A DNA stretch of 64,000 bases from Mycolicibacterium frederiksbergense (GCF_029893345.1 NZ_JARXVE010000014.1:1-64000), one strand, 5' to 3'; shown: positions 54,707 to 63,628, counted from the stretch's first letter. The notes: generated from the letters alone by a model not told the origin. Numbers and translations are program-made.

Positions 54707-54811
54707 GCCGCGGGCCGGAAGTCGATCGGTTATCTGGCGATTAAGGTTCGATTCCTGACGTGGCAGCTTCGGCTGCCACGCGTCCGGTTGACACCTCACA
54801 CGCTCGCGGCA
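54706..54811 (+). ncRNA. Second Y RNA-like element, copy B, in the Ro60 leader
   Basis: The base pairs TGCCGCG (54706-54712) with CGCGGCA (54805-54811). The Ro60-type helix is TCGATCGG (54722-54729) with CCGGTTGA (54784-54791), eight pairs with wobbles. It carries a T-arm-like hairpin around GGTTCGATTCC (54745-54755) and a 9-bp hairpin CGTGGCAGC-TTCG-GCTGCCACG (54759-54780) in place of the acceptor stem. No D-arm follows. Shared blocks with copy A (GCCGGA, CGGTTA, CCTCACACGC) show common origin. It ends 37 bp before the Ro60 start codon. Confidence 0.65.
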
Positions 54812-54848
54812 TCCATGACCGGCACATGTCATCGAAAGGAGTAGCCCC

Positions 54849-56543
54849 ATGGACATTCTCAGCATCTTCGGTACCCGCAGCACGCGGCAGTCGCGACCCG
54901 CCACATCGAAGCAGAAGCTCAATGCTGCTGGCGGCTACACCTTTTCGATTGACGACTGGTCGCGGGTGCACCGTTTCCTGACGTTGGGTACCGATGGCGG
55001 AACGTACTACGCCTCCGCCGCCGACCTGACTCGCGACAACGCCGAGGTGGTGCTGCGCGTCGCGGCGGCCGACCCGATCGCACTGGTGAACCGGATCGTC
55101 GAGGTCTCGGAGGCCGGGCGCGCGCCGCGGCCGAACCCGGCGCTGTTCGCGCTGGCCATCGCGGCCTCGGTGGACGACGTCGAGGGTCGTCGGGCGGCGC
55201 TGGCGGCCCTGCCGCGAGTTGCCCGCACCGGCACTCACCTGTTCCTGTTCGCCGGGTACGTCGAACAGTTCCGGGGCTGGGGTCCGACGCTGCGGCGCGC
55301 GGTCGGCCGGTGGTACACCGACGGCCCGGTGGATCGGCTGGCCTATCAGCTGGTCAAGTACCGGCGGCGGGCCGGATGGACCCACCGCGACCTGTTGCGG
55401 TTGGCCAGCCCGTCGGGCGTGGTCGACCCGGCCCGGCGTATGGCGCTGAACTGGGCGACCGGAAAGGGCCTGGGTGACTACGCGCAGGCCCCGGCCCGGT
55501 TGACCGGCGCGCAGCTGCGGGCCGGACAGCGCACCGCGGTGCGGCCGGTGCTGAGCACCGACGCCGTACCCGAGGAGCTGGCGATCATCGCCGACTTCGA
55601 GGACGCCCAGGCGGCTTCGACGGCCGGGCACTGGGTCGAGATCATCGGCCGCGGCAACGGGATGTCGTGGGAGATGCTGCCCGACGCGGCGCTGCTGCAG
55701 CCGGCGGTGTGGGAGGCGCTGATCGCCCACGGTATGCCGCAGACCGCGCTGATGCGTCAGCTGCCGCGGCTGACCCGGCTGGGTCTGCTCTCCGGTGCGG
55801 TCGGTGAGACCGTGGCCGGTCAGCTGGCCGACCCCGGACGGCTCGCGGGCGCGCGGGTGCACCCGGTGAATGTCCTTGTGGCACAGCGTACCTACGCCTC
55901 GGGTCGCGGGGCCCGCGGCCGGGACACCTGGACGCCGGTGCCTCGGATCGTCGATGCGCTCGACGCCGCGTTCTACGCGGCCTACGGTGCGGTGCGGCCG
56001 TCGGGCATGCGCACGCTGCTGGCGCTGGATGTCTCCGGGTCGATGGGGGTGCCGGTGTCGGGTCTGCCGATCTCGTGTCGGGAGGCGTCGGCCGCGCTGG
56101 CGCTGGTGACCGCGGCCACCGAACCGCGGCACCGGATCATCGGCTTCACGGCCGGCCGTGGCGGATACCCCGCGACGGCGGTCACCGAGCTGGATATCGG
56201 CCCGCGCCGTCGCCTCGACGACGTGTGCCGGTACACCGCCGGGCTGCCGATGGGCGCGACCGACTGCGCATTGCCGATGGTGTGGGCGCTGCACAACCGG
56301 GTGAAGGTGGATACGTTCCACATTTACACCGACAACGAAACCTGGTACGGGCAGATCCACCCGCACCAGGCGCTGGAGCTCTACCGCCAGAAGATGGGAA
56401 TCGATGCGCGGCTGGTGGTGGTGGCGATGACCGGGACCCGGAACTCGATCGCCGATCCGGCCGACCCGCGGCAGCTCGACATCGTCGGATTCGATTCGGC
56501 GGTGCCGACGCTGCTGGCCGATTTCTCGCGCGGCGACATCTAA
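54849..56543 (+). CDS. rsr: Ro60/Rsr TROVE-domain RNA-binding protein
   Basis: 564 residues. The TROVE HEAT-like ring spans about 25-360 (NAAGGYTFSIDDWSRVHRFL, DLLRLASPS). The C-terminal von Willebrand A-like domain has the MIDAS motif LALDVSGSM (D394, S396, S398) and HIYTDNETWYG. Ro60 rings bind Y RNA on the outside and single-stranded 3' ends of misfolded RNAs in the hole; bacterial ones team with exonucleases. ATG 54849 follows AAAGGAG. Two Y RNA-like elements lie directly upstream, so protein and RNA partners form one locus. Confidence 0.93.
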   Translation: MDILSIFGTRSTRQSRPATSKQKLNAAGGYTFSIDDWSRVHRFLTLGTDGGTYYASAADLTRDNAEVVLRVAAADPIALVNRIVEVSEAGRAPRPNPALFALAIAASVDDVEGRRAALAALPRVARTGTHLFLFAGYVEQFRGWGPTLRRAVGRWYTDGPVDRLAYQLVKYRRRAGWTHRDLLRLASPSGVVDPARRMALNWATGKGLGDYAQAPARLTGAQLRAGQRTAVRPVLSTDAVPEELAIIADFEDAQAASTAGHWVEIIGRGNGMSWEMLPDAALLQPAVWEALIAHGMPQTALMRQLPRLTRLGLLSGAVGETVAGQLADPGRLAGARVHPVNVLVAQRTYASGRGARGRDTWTPVPRIVDALDAAFYAAYGAVRPSGMRTLLALDVSGSMGVPVSGLPISCREASAALALVTAATEPRHRIIGFTAGRGGYPATAVTELDIGPRRRLDDVCRYTAGLPMGATDCALPMVWALHNRVKVDTFHIYTDNETWYGQIHPHQALELYRQKMGIDARLVVVAMTGTRNSIADPADPRQLDIVGFDSAVPTLLADFSRGDI

Positions 56544-56680
56544 CGGCACCCACTCGGGGGTGGCGGTCCGCAAGACCGTCACCCCCGAGCTGCCGTCGGT
56601 TGGATCGCCGCGACGGCGTGTAAGCGCCGTCACACCGGTAACCTGGCTTCTGAGCGACTAGGCAGATCGGGGGGATCCTC

Positions 56681-57802
56681 ATGGACCTCGTACTCGGCCT
56701 CGCGATGACCTCGAGGGCCGTGCGGTGGGTACTCGTCGAAGGCAGAACAGGTGAAGGGCGCCCCGTCGACCGCGGCGCAATCGCCCTGGAAGACCCCGCC
56801 GGTTACGACCCCGAGGGCCTGCTGCGGGGGTTGGTGGACGACACCCAGGCCGACGGCACAAACCTCATCCACGCGATCGGCGTGACGTGGACCAATGACG
56901 CCGCGGTCCTGGCCAGCAGCGTGCTGCAGGACCTGGACGAGCGGGGCCACGTCAACGTCTTCGCGGTCTCCGAGGTCGAAGCCGCAGGCATGCTGGCCAG
57001 CGGCATCGCCGACATCACCGAGCACGATGACATCGCGGTGTGCATCATCGAACCCGATGCCGCGGTGCTGGCCATCGTGACCTCCGACGATGTCACCGCC
57101 GACCGCATCGAGCGATCCGACGCGCTGGTCGGCGACGTCACCAGGCTGCTCGCGCTCACCGACCGGCCGGTCGGCGCGATGTTCGTCCTGGGCTCGGACG
57201 CCCAGGAATCGATCGTGACCGCGCTGGCCCAGTTCACGCGGACGGAGGTGATCACCGCCGCCGAATCCGACCTGGCATTTGCCCGGGGCGCCGGACTGGC
57301 CGCGGCGATGGCTGTCAACACCGCCGTCACACCGGCCAAGCCGGTGCGCTGGACCAAAGTCGGTGCGTTGTCGTCGATCCTTGGTGGCGCCGCGGTCACG
57401 CTCGTCGTCGCCACCTCGGCCGCGATCGGGCTGCACCTGCACCCGGGCGCGATCCCGGAACAGCCTATGCATACCGCCCGGGCCGGGGAATCGGCGCCGG
57501 AAGCCGGCCCGGTGCACCAGCCGGAACCGAAGGCCGCCCCGAAACCGGCGCCCGCCGCGCCGGCCCCGGCCATCGAGGCCGCAAACCCGCCGGCGCAGGT
57601 TCCGCCGGCCCCGGCGGCTCCCGCACCCGCCCCTGAGCCGGCCTACGTCCCGCCGGCCCCGGCGGCTCCCGCACCCGTCCCCGAGCCGGTTTACGTCCCG
57701 CCGGCCCCGCCGGCCTATGTGCCGCCCCCGGTGACCTATCCGCAGCCGCGGCTGCGGGACCGGATCATCGAGCGCATCCCGATCATCAACCGCTTCCACT
57801 GA
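56681..57802 (+). CDS. Paralogue of the Thr/Pro-tailed membrane protein
   Basis: 373 residues. Residues 1-215 (MDLVLGLAMTSRAVRWVLVEG, DAAVLASSVLQDL, FAVSEVEAAGML) align by eye with the N-terminal domain of the gene at 49747, the family I recall as DUF7159. One membrane helix (about 228-250) leads into a Pro/Ala/Glu tail with a repeated block (APAPxPEPxYVPPAP). The end LRDRIIERIPIINRFH is amphipathic. ATG 56681 follows a GGGGGG stretch. The N-terminal domain looks like the actin/Hsp70-type fold lacking clear phosphate loops. Function unknown. Confidence 0.75.
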   Translation: MDLVLGLAMTSRAVRWVLVEGRTGEGRPVDRGAIALEDPAGYDPEGLLRGLVDDTQADGTNLIHAIGVTWTNDAAVLASSVLQDLDERGHVNVFAVSEVEAAGMLASGIADITEHDDIAVCIIEPDAAVLAIVTSDDVTADRIERSDALVGDVTRLLALTDRPVGAMFVLGSDAQESIVTALAQFTRTEVITAAESDLAFARGAGLAAAMAVNTAVTPAKPVRWTKVGALSSILGGAAVTLVVATSAAIGLHLHPGAIPEQPMHTARAGESAPEAGPVHQPEPKAAPKPAPAAPAPAIEAANPPAQVPPAPAAPAPAPEPAYVPPAPAAPAPVPEPVYVPPAPPAYVPPPVTYPQPRLRDRIIERIPIINRFH

Positions 57803-57904
57803 GCCCGGGACAGCCCAGGCGGGCGAAGACATTCCACTCACACATCACATCCACTCAGGTTCGCCATAGAGAACGTCCACGTCGCGGATTAAGCTGGAAG
57901 CTGA

Positions 57905-57922
57905 CCGTACCTAAATGTACGG
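57905..57922 (+). promoter_or_regulatory. Hairpin overlapping a ribosome site
   Basis: CCGTAC-CTAAAT-GTACGG, a perfect 6-bp inverted repeat. The last bases run into GGAAGGTGG, the ribosome-binding site of the next gene (ATG 57935). It may be an operator or translational switch. Confidence 0.45.
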
Positions 57923-57934
57923 AAGGTGGCGATT

Positions 57935-58180
57935 ATGCGAATATCCTATTTGTCCGCGCTGGGGGCGGTCGGCGTCGCGGTATCGGTGATTCTGGCTCCG
58001 CTCGCGGGTGCAACGGTGAGTGCGCCTACCACGGTTCAGCACATCAAGCCGTCTCCTCAGACCTGCACCACGACCAACGTTGGCAGTCAGTGCATTTCAC
58101 CGGGCAACGTGCAGATCAACAACTCTCCGCCGTTTGTCAACCCTTACTCGATGTTCCGGCCATTCCCGTGGATTGTGTGA
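57935..58180 (+). CDS. Small secreted protein
   Basis: 81 residues. A signal peptide covers about 1-27 (MRISYLSALGAVGVAVSVIL then AGATVSAP). The mature peptide of about 55 residues has two cysteines (QTCTTTNVGSQC) and ends in YSMFRPFPWIV. Resembles small exported mycobacterial proteins with a CxxxxxxxxC loop. ATG 57935 is used because GGAAGG is 8 bases before it; GTG 57926 is possible. Confidence 0.65.
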   Translation: MRISYLSALGAVGVAVSVILAPLAGATVSAPTTVQHIKPSPQTCTTTNVGSQCISPGNVQINNSPPFVNPYSMFRPFPWIV

Positions 58181-58215
58181 TCGGTTGACCGCGGTCCGGC
58201 CGGGCCAATGCCGGA

Positions 58216-58246
58216 GCCAATCCTGGTGTGAACAAACATGATTGGC
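58216..58246. terminator. Hairpin between convergent genes
   Basis: GCCAATC (58216-58222) and GATTGGC (58240-58246) are perfect inverted repeats with a 17-nt loop, between the secreted-protein gene and the flippase-like gene. A weak bidirectional terminator is likely. Confidence 0.45.
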
Positions 58247-58294
58247 CGATGTGGCGGTGGTCGGGAGGTCGGGGTGGGGCTACCGCACGCCGAT

Positions 58295-60670
58295 CTAGAT
58301 CATGTCGTTCCTGGTCAGCCAGCGCATCACCGGCCAGCCGATGAACACCGGCAGCCAGCAGGTCAACACCCGGTAGAGCAGCACCGCGGGCACCGCGATC
58401 GCGGCGGGCAGCCCGAAGGCGGCCAGACCACCGATCAGGGCGGCCTCCACCGCGCCCACCCCGCCGGGGGTGGGGGCGGCCGAGGCCAGGGTGCCGCCGA
58501 CCATGGTCACCACCGTGACGGTGACGAATGAGGTGGTGCCGCCGAACGCCTCGACGCTGGCCCACAGCGCGAGCGCCGCACCGAGAGTCGTACCTGCGGC
58601 ACCCAACACGATCAGGGCGAGCCGCTGCGGTTCGCGGGCCAGTTTGAGCAGATCGTCGGTGACCTCTTCGATCTTGGGCCGCACCGAGGACGCCAGCCAG
58701 CGGCGCAGTTTGGGCACGGCCAGGAACGCGCCGATGAGTCCGAGCGCGAGCCCGGCGATCAAGTACAAGATGGTGGCGCTGGGCACGAAATGCGACAGGT
58801 CGGCCGAAGCGCCGGCCACGGTGCTGAAGAAGATCAGCAGGATGATGTGCACGATCACCTGCACCGTCTGCTGGAGCGCCACCGCGGCGGTGGCGCGCAC
58901 CGTGCTCAGTCCGCCCTTCTGCAGAAACCGGGTGCTCAGCGCCAGGCCGCCGACCCCGGCGGGCGTGGTGGTGGCGGCAAAGGTGTTGGCCACCTGCATG
59001 ATTGACAGATTGCGGAAGCTCACCAGCCCGTCGGCGCAGGCCCACAGGGCGGCCGCCGCGCCCACGTAGGTCAGCGCCGAGACGGTCAGCCCGAGCAGCG
59101 CCCACCACCAGTTCGCGGTGCGCAGTTCGGAGAAGAAGGTCGGCACCGTGCTGATGAACGGGTAAGCCACGTAGACCAGCGCCACCAGCAGCACCAGCTG
59201 GATCACCTGGGTGCGGGTGAACCGGGTGATGGGCTCGGCCTGGATCTGGTCGGCGCCGGTCTGGTGCTTCACCTCGTCACGGGCCCGGGTGATCACCTCT
59301 TTGGCGTCGGGGACGGCGTCTCGAACCCGGGCCGGAACGGCGGCCTTGGTGAGCCGGCGCGAGGCGGTGAGCACCGGGTCGCGGCCGAATGCCTCGATAG
59401 CCGCGCTCACCGCGGCCTTCGGGGAGTACAGCGCGGTGGTGGTGACCAGCAGCTGGGCGATATCGGACTGCAATTGCGTGTCAGTGGCGCCGTACTCGGC
59501 ACCGCCGAAACCACCGAACAGCACCGCACCGTCGTCGACGGTGATCTCCTTGCCGCGCAGGTCGCCGTGCGAGATCTGATGGTCGTGCAGGGTGCGCAGG
59601 GCATTCCACACCCGCCCGACGGGGACATCCCCGGTGCACTCGTCCAGCGGGACGCCGCGTTTGCGGTTGTGCGCGTACAGCGTCCAGCCGCGGTCCAGGG
59701 CGGCCACCGACATGGTCGAGGTGCTGGCCAGGCCGAGATCGCCGATCGCGATCGCCATCAGCGCCCGGTGCTCGACGGCCCGGCGCATCGAGGCCTGCAG
59801 GGGAGCGGTCTCGGTGGAGCGCAGCCGCAGCTTGAGCCACAGCTGACGCACGGCGCCGCCACTGCGCTGGTTGGGTCCGTAGAGCTCGACCACGGCGGTG
59901 GCGTCGGGGTCCTGGGAGGCGGCGTCGAGAAGCAGCGGACCGGCCCCGGCCGGACGCACCACGGTGAACGCGGAGACGACGAACCCGCGCCGGGCCAGGG
60001 CGCGCACCGCGCCGTCGAGCGGAACCTCCAGGGCGGGGGTGCCGACGATCCACACCACCAGGGCGCCGACGAACCAGCCCACTGCCAGGCCCAGCAGCGA
60101 GCGGGCCGGGACCACGGCGCTGACCACCAGGTGAATCGGCACGAACGCCAACAGCAGCGTCCACCACCAACGGCGAAGTCGGCGCGAGAGCCACGGCCCG
60201 GACACCGTGAGCACCGCGGCCAGCATGCCGATCCAGCGCGGGTCGTCGAGCAGCTGCGACAGCTGGGTGTCGAGCCGGCCGGTGAGATCGAAATGCCATT
60301 GCGGGGCGGCGATGCCGTTGGCGGTGATCGACAGCGACAGCATGGTGATCAGCGCGGCCGCGGCGTAGGCGGCGAGCAGTTTCCATTGCCGGGCCAGGAT
60401 CAGGCTGACCAGGATCACGAAGGGCAGCGCCAGGATGGCGATGCCGTAGGCCAGGTAAACCAGGGTGGACTGGGTGGGGGTGAGCACGCCGACGATCTCG
60501 GAGATCGAGCGTTCCAGCGCCACCCATTCGTAGCGGGTGATCAGTGAGCTGGTGATCACTGTGGCCAGGCAGATCGCGGCCACGATCAGGCGCAGGATGT
60601 CGTTGGTGCGTCGGGTCAGCGGTTGCAACAGGCTGCCGGTGACGGTGATGTCCCGTCCGTCAACGCGCAT
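58295..60670 (-). CDS. Kinase-like domain fused to a lysyl-PG synthase/flippase-type membrane domain
   Basis: 791 residues. The N-terminal third has six or seven membrane helices (about 25-215). A cytoplasmic region (about 215-460) has a kinase-like core: GDLGLASTSTMSVAALDRGW and HQISHGDLRGKEITVDDGAV. The catalytic HGD is present but the following Asn is replaced and the DFG site reads GGFGG, so it may be a pseudokinase. The C-terminal 300 residues (about 485-790) are an UPF0104/YbhN-AglD flippase-type domain with TTTPAGVGGLALSTRFLQ and SAAPTPGGVGAVEAALIGGL. It likely moves or modifies a lipid-linked precursor. Start ATG 60670 with AAGGGGG upstream. Divergent from the receptor kinase. Confidence 0.8.
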   Translation of the reverse strand: MRVDGRDITVTGSLLQPLTRRTNDILRLIVAAICLATVITSSLITRYEWVALERSISEIVGVLTPTQSTLVYLAYGIAILALPFVILVSLILARQWKLLAAYAAAALITMLSLSITANGIAAPQWHFDLTGRLDTQLSQLLDDPRWIGMLAAVLTVSGPWLSRRLRRWWWTLLLAFVPIHLVVSAVVPARSLLGLAVGWFVGALVVWIVGTPALEVPLDGAVRALARRGFVVSAFTVVRPAGAGPLLLDAASQDPDATAVVELYGPNQRSGGAVRQLWLKLRLRSTETAPLQASMRRAVEHRALMAIAIGDLGLASTSTMSVAALDRGWTLYAHNRKRGVPLDECTGDVPVGRVWNALRTLHDHQISHGDLRGKEITVDDGAVLFGGFGGAEYGATDTQLQSDIAQLLVTTTALYSPKAAVSAAIEAFGRDPVLTASRRLTKAAVPARVRDAVPDAKEVITRARDEVKHQTGADQIQAEPITRFTRTQVIQLVLLVALVYVAYPFISTVPTFFSELRTANWWWALLGLTVSALTYVGAAAALWACADGLVSFRNLSIMQVANTFAATTTPAGVGGLALSTRFLQKGGLSTVRATAAVALQQTVQVIVHIILLIFFSTVAGASADLSHFVPSATILYLIAGLALGLIGAFLAVPKLRRWLASSVRPKIEEVTDDLLKLAREPQRLALIVLGAAGTTLGAALALWASVEAFGGTTSFVTVTVVTMVGGTLASAAPTPGGVGAVEAALIGGLAAFGLPAAIAVPAVLLYRVLTCWLPVFIGWPVMRWLTRNDMI

Positions 60671-60902
60671 GTTCCCCCTTTCCCTGTATGTCCGCGGCCC
60701 GCGACCAAGGTAGCGGGACCGGGTGCCGATATCGGCAATTGGTGGCGATCTGGACCGTCACGTAATCACATCGGTCCCTTTTGTCACCTTGAGCGACAAT
60801 TTTTGCCGGTCCGGTGTGATCAACGCCAACAACGGCCGTCAACGTGATGTAACTTCGATCGACACGTCTCGCCGAATAAGGCCGCGCCCGAGGAGTTCAA
60901 CG

Positions 60903-62708
60903 GTGGATGCGACACCATTCGGGCACTATCAGCTGCAGAAGCTGATCGGCCGGGGCGGGATGGGCGAGGTTTACCAGGCCTACGACGCCGATACCGACCG
61001 CATCGTCGCACTCAAGGTGCTGCCGCCGCACCTGGCCCAGGACGCCACCTTCCAGGAACGGTTCCGGCGGGAATCGCATGCCGCGGCCGGGGTGAGCAAT
61101 CCGCATGTGGTGCCGATCCACGGCTATGGCGAGATCGACGGCCGGCTCTATCTGGATATGCGGCTGATCGAGGGACGCAACCTCGGCGCCATGCTCGGCA
61201 AGACCGGCAAGCCACTGGACCCGGCGTTCGTGGTCGGCATGGTCGAGCAGGTCGCCGAGGCGCTCGACAGCGCCCATCAGGCCGGGCTGATCCACCGCGA
61301 CGTGAAACCGTCGAACATCCTGATCGCCGACAACGACTTCGTCTACCTGATCGACTTCGGGCTGGCCCGCACCGCGGGCGAGTCCGGCATGACCACCGCG
61401 GGCAGCACCCTGGGCACGCTGGCTTACATGGCGCCCGAACGGTTCGACGGCGGCAAGGTGGACCCGCGTTCGGACGTCTACGCGCTGGCCTGCGTGCTTT
61501 ACGAATGCCTCACCGGGGTACGGCCGTATCCGGCCGACAGCCTCGAACAACAGATCGCCGGGCATATGGTCTCCCCGCCGCCGCGGCCCTCGGAGAAGGA
61601 TCCGCGGCTGGTGGCCTTCGACGAGGTGATCGCCAAGGGCATGGCCAAGAAGCCGTCCAAGCGCTATCAGAGTGCCGGCGACCTGGCGGCCGCGGCCCGT
61701 GCGGCGCTGGCGGTTCCGGTGCGCACCACCGGACGGTCGGGGCGGCATTCGGCGCAGCGGGTATCAACCCGGGCTCGGATATCCAAGAAGGTGGCCGCGA
61801 TCGCCGGTGCGACGGTTGTGGTGCTGGCGCTGTGCGCGGTGGGGGTGTGGCAGCTGCGGGGCGGCGCCGGCGCGGCACAGAACCCGAACCCGGCCGATAC
61901 GGCGTCGAAATCCGGTGCGGTGCAGGCGCAGATGGGGCCGGTGGACAAGATCGCCAAGACGGTCCCGGCCAAGATCCGGGAATCCGGCCGGCTGGTGATC
62001 GGGGTGAATGTGCCCTACGCGCCCAACGAGTTCAAGAATTCCAGCGGTGAGATCGTCGGGTTCGACGTGGACCTGGCGAAGGCCGTGGCGCGGACGTTGG
62101 GCTTGGTGCCCGAGTTCCGGGAGAGCGGTTTCGAGGCGATCCTGCCCGCGGTGCAGGACGGCAATCTGAACGTCGGGATGTCCTCGATCACCGACACTCG
62201 GGAACGCCAGCAGAAGGTCGATTTCGTCACCTATTTCCAGGCGGGCACGTTGTGGGCGCAGCGCACCGGGTCGTCGGCCGATCCGAACGCGGCGTGTGGT
62301 CTGCGAGTGGGCGTGAAGCACGGCACGGTTCAGCAGACCGAGGAGATCCCGGCCAAATCCGCTGTCTGCGTCGCGGCCGGGTTGCCGCCCATCGAGGAAG
62401 TGGTCCGCCCCCAGCAGGACGAGGTGACCGCCGCGCTGATCGCCGGTGAGGTGGACGCCATGTCCGCTGATTCGCCGGTGGCGGGATTCGCGATCAAGCT
62501 CAGCGGTGGTGCGTTGCAGCCGGCCGGTGAGGTGTTCGACTCCGCGCCCTACGGCTGGCCGGTGGCCAAGGGATCCGGGTTGGCCGAGTCGTTGCGGTTG
62601 GCGCTGGAACACCTGATGGACACCGGCGAGTACCGCACCATCGCCACCATGTGGGGTGTGGAGAAGGGCATGATCACCCAACCGGTGATCAATGGGGCGT
62701 TGCGCTAA
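60903..62708 (+). CDS. Ser/Thr protein kinase with extracellular amino-acid-binding (SBP_bac_3) domain
   Basis: 601 residues from GTG 60903 (GAGGAG upstream). The kinase domain is complete: GRGGMGEVY, VALK with K38, HRDVKPSN (D133), DFG 151-153, GTLAYMAPE. One membrane helix lies at about 297-317. The outer part (about 355-595) is a periplasmic binding protein of the amino-acid family 3: RLVIGVNVPYAPNEFKNSSG, IVGFDVDLAKAVARTLG, FEAILPAVQDGNLNVGMSSI, DFVTYFQAGTLW. The ligand is probably an amino acid or opine. This joins nutrient sensing outside to Ser/Thr phosphorylation inside. Known mycobacterial receptor kinases mostly carry PASTA or propeller domains. Confidence 0.92.
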   Translation: MDATPFGHYQLQKLIGRGGMGEVYQAYDADTDRIVALKVLPPHLAQDATFQERFRRESHAAAGVSNPHVVPIHGYGEIDGRLYLDMRLIEGRNLGAMLGKTGKPLDPAFVVGMVEQVAEALDSAHQAGLIHRDVKPSNILIADNDFVYLIDFGLARTAGESGMTTAGSTLGTLAYMAPERFDGGKVDPRSDVYALACVLYECLTGVRPYPADSLEQQIAGHMVSPPPRPSEKDPRLVAFDEVIAKGMAKKPSKRYQSAGDLAAAARAALAVPVRTTGRSGRHSAQRVSTRARISKKVAAIAGATVVVLALCAVGVWQLRGGAGAAQNPNPADTASKSGAVQAQMGPVDKIAKTVPAKIRESGRLVIGVNVPYAPNEFKNSSGEIVGFDVDLAKAVARTLGLVPEFRESGFEAILPAVQDGNLNVGMSSITDTRERQQKVDFVTYFQAGTLWAQRTGSSADPNAACGLRVGVKHGTVQQTEEIPAKSAVCVAAGLPPIEEVVRPQQDEVTAALIAGEVDAMSADSPVAGFAIKLSGGALQPAGEVFDSAPYGWPVAKGSGLAESLRLALEHLMDTGEYRTIATMWGVEKGMITQPVINGALR

Positions 62709-62720
62709 CGGTTTTCGCCG

Positions 62721-63620
62721 TCAGGCCGCGGTGCGGGCCAGGGTCGTCGTGGCAATGGTGTTCAGATGGTCGATGGCCACCGCCACCGAGCTGCGCCGAG
62801 GCAGCGCGTCGACGATCTGGTAGGTGTTGTGCGCCAGGGCCGGCGGATTGGTGGCATAGAAGGCGACCGCCAGGTTGATCGCCTCGACGAGCGCCGGTCC
62901 ACCCACGATCGGATCGGTGACCAGGGCCAGCACCTGCTGGGCCAGGCTGCCCTGGCCGGTCAGCCCGGCGATCACTGCCGCGATGGCGTTGACCTGGAGG
63001 CTGAGCTGCACGGCCGCCTTGTACACCGCGGTGATATCGGCGCCTGCGACGTCATTGGGGGTGGTGGTGTACAGGTCGCCGGGGTTCGCGAAATCCCACC
63101 AGGTGTCAACACCGTTGGCGTCCTTGGGAATTTGGTCCGCGGTCAGATTGGTGGTGGCGATACCGCGCCCGCCCGGATCGGTGCCGCCCGGGAAGGTGTG
63201 TCCGGTCAGCCGCCACGGGTTGCCGAAGGTGTAGCCGCCGATCAGGTTGGGCCTGGCCCATTGCAGCGGCCCGGTCATGATCGCGGCCAATACCCGTGAG
63301 GCCGCCTCGGCGCCCTGGCTGTAGCCGCCGAGCGCGAAGGTTTGCAGCGGGTGGGCGGTGATCCAGTCGGTGGCGTTCGTGACGGCGATGGCCACCGATT
63401 CGGCGTAGCTGGGCGACAGCGGTGCCCCTGGCGGTAGCGGGCCGAAAGTCCAGGGGGACTGGATCGGTACCTCGAAAACGCGGTCCGGATCGGCGCCGGC
63501 GACCACGTCGGATGGATACCCGGTGCCCGGGGCGGCGAAGGTGCCGGCGAAGGTCAGCACCGCGTGCCGGACCAGCCGCACACCGGAGACCGTTGCCGCG
63601 AGATCTCCGAAAGTAGCCAT
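62721..63620 (-). CDS. LysB/cutinase-like alpha/beta hydrolase
   Basis: 299 residues from ATG 63620; GTG 63668 overlapping the previous gene is an alternative. No signal peptide. The nucleophile motif is LGGYSQGAEAA, and the block GGYTFGNPWRL, then WWDFANPGDLYTTTPND matches the LysB family (mycolylarabinogalactan esterases of mycobacteriophages) and related chromosomal genes. The fold differs from secreted cutinases in its longer lid. Chromosomal copies may be phage-derived. The 12-bp gap to the convergent kinase gene contains an ACGG/CCGT hairpin. Confidence 0.7.
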   Translation of the reverse strand: MATFGDLAATVSGVRLVRHAVLTFAGTFAAPGTGYPSDVVAGADPDRVFEVPIQSPWTFGPLPPGAPLSPSYAESVAIAVTNATDWITAHPLQTFALGGYSQGAEAASRVLAAIMTGPLQWARPNLIGGYTFGNPWRLTGHTFPGGTDPGGRGIATTNLTADQIPKDANGVDTWWDFANPGDLYTTTPNDVAGADITAVYKAAVQLSLQVNAIAAVIAGLTGQGSLAQQVLALVTDPIVGGPALVEAINLAVAFYATNPPALAHNTYQIVDALPRRSSVAVAIDHLNTIATTTLARTAA

Positions 63621-63628
63621 GGTATCGG

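Noticed and set aside
60737..60860. Short inverted pairs (TTGTC/GACAA, ATCACA/TGTGAT) upstream of the kinase gene
   Set aside because: Arms are only 5-6 bp with large gaps; expected by chance in an AT-richer promoter region.
60723..60902. N-terminal extension of the receptor kinase
   Set aside because: The region has no kinase similarity, and GTG 60903 has GAGGAG at correct spacing directly before the kinase fold.
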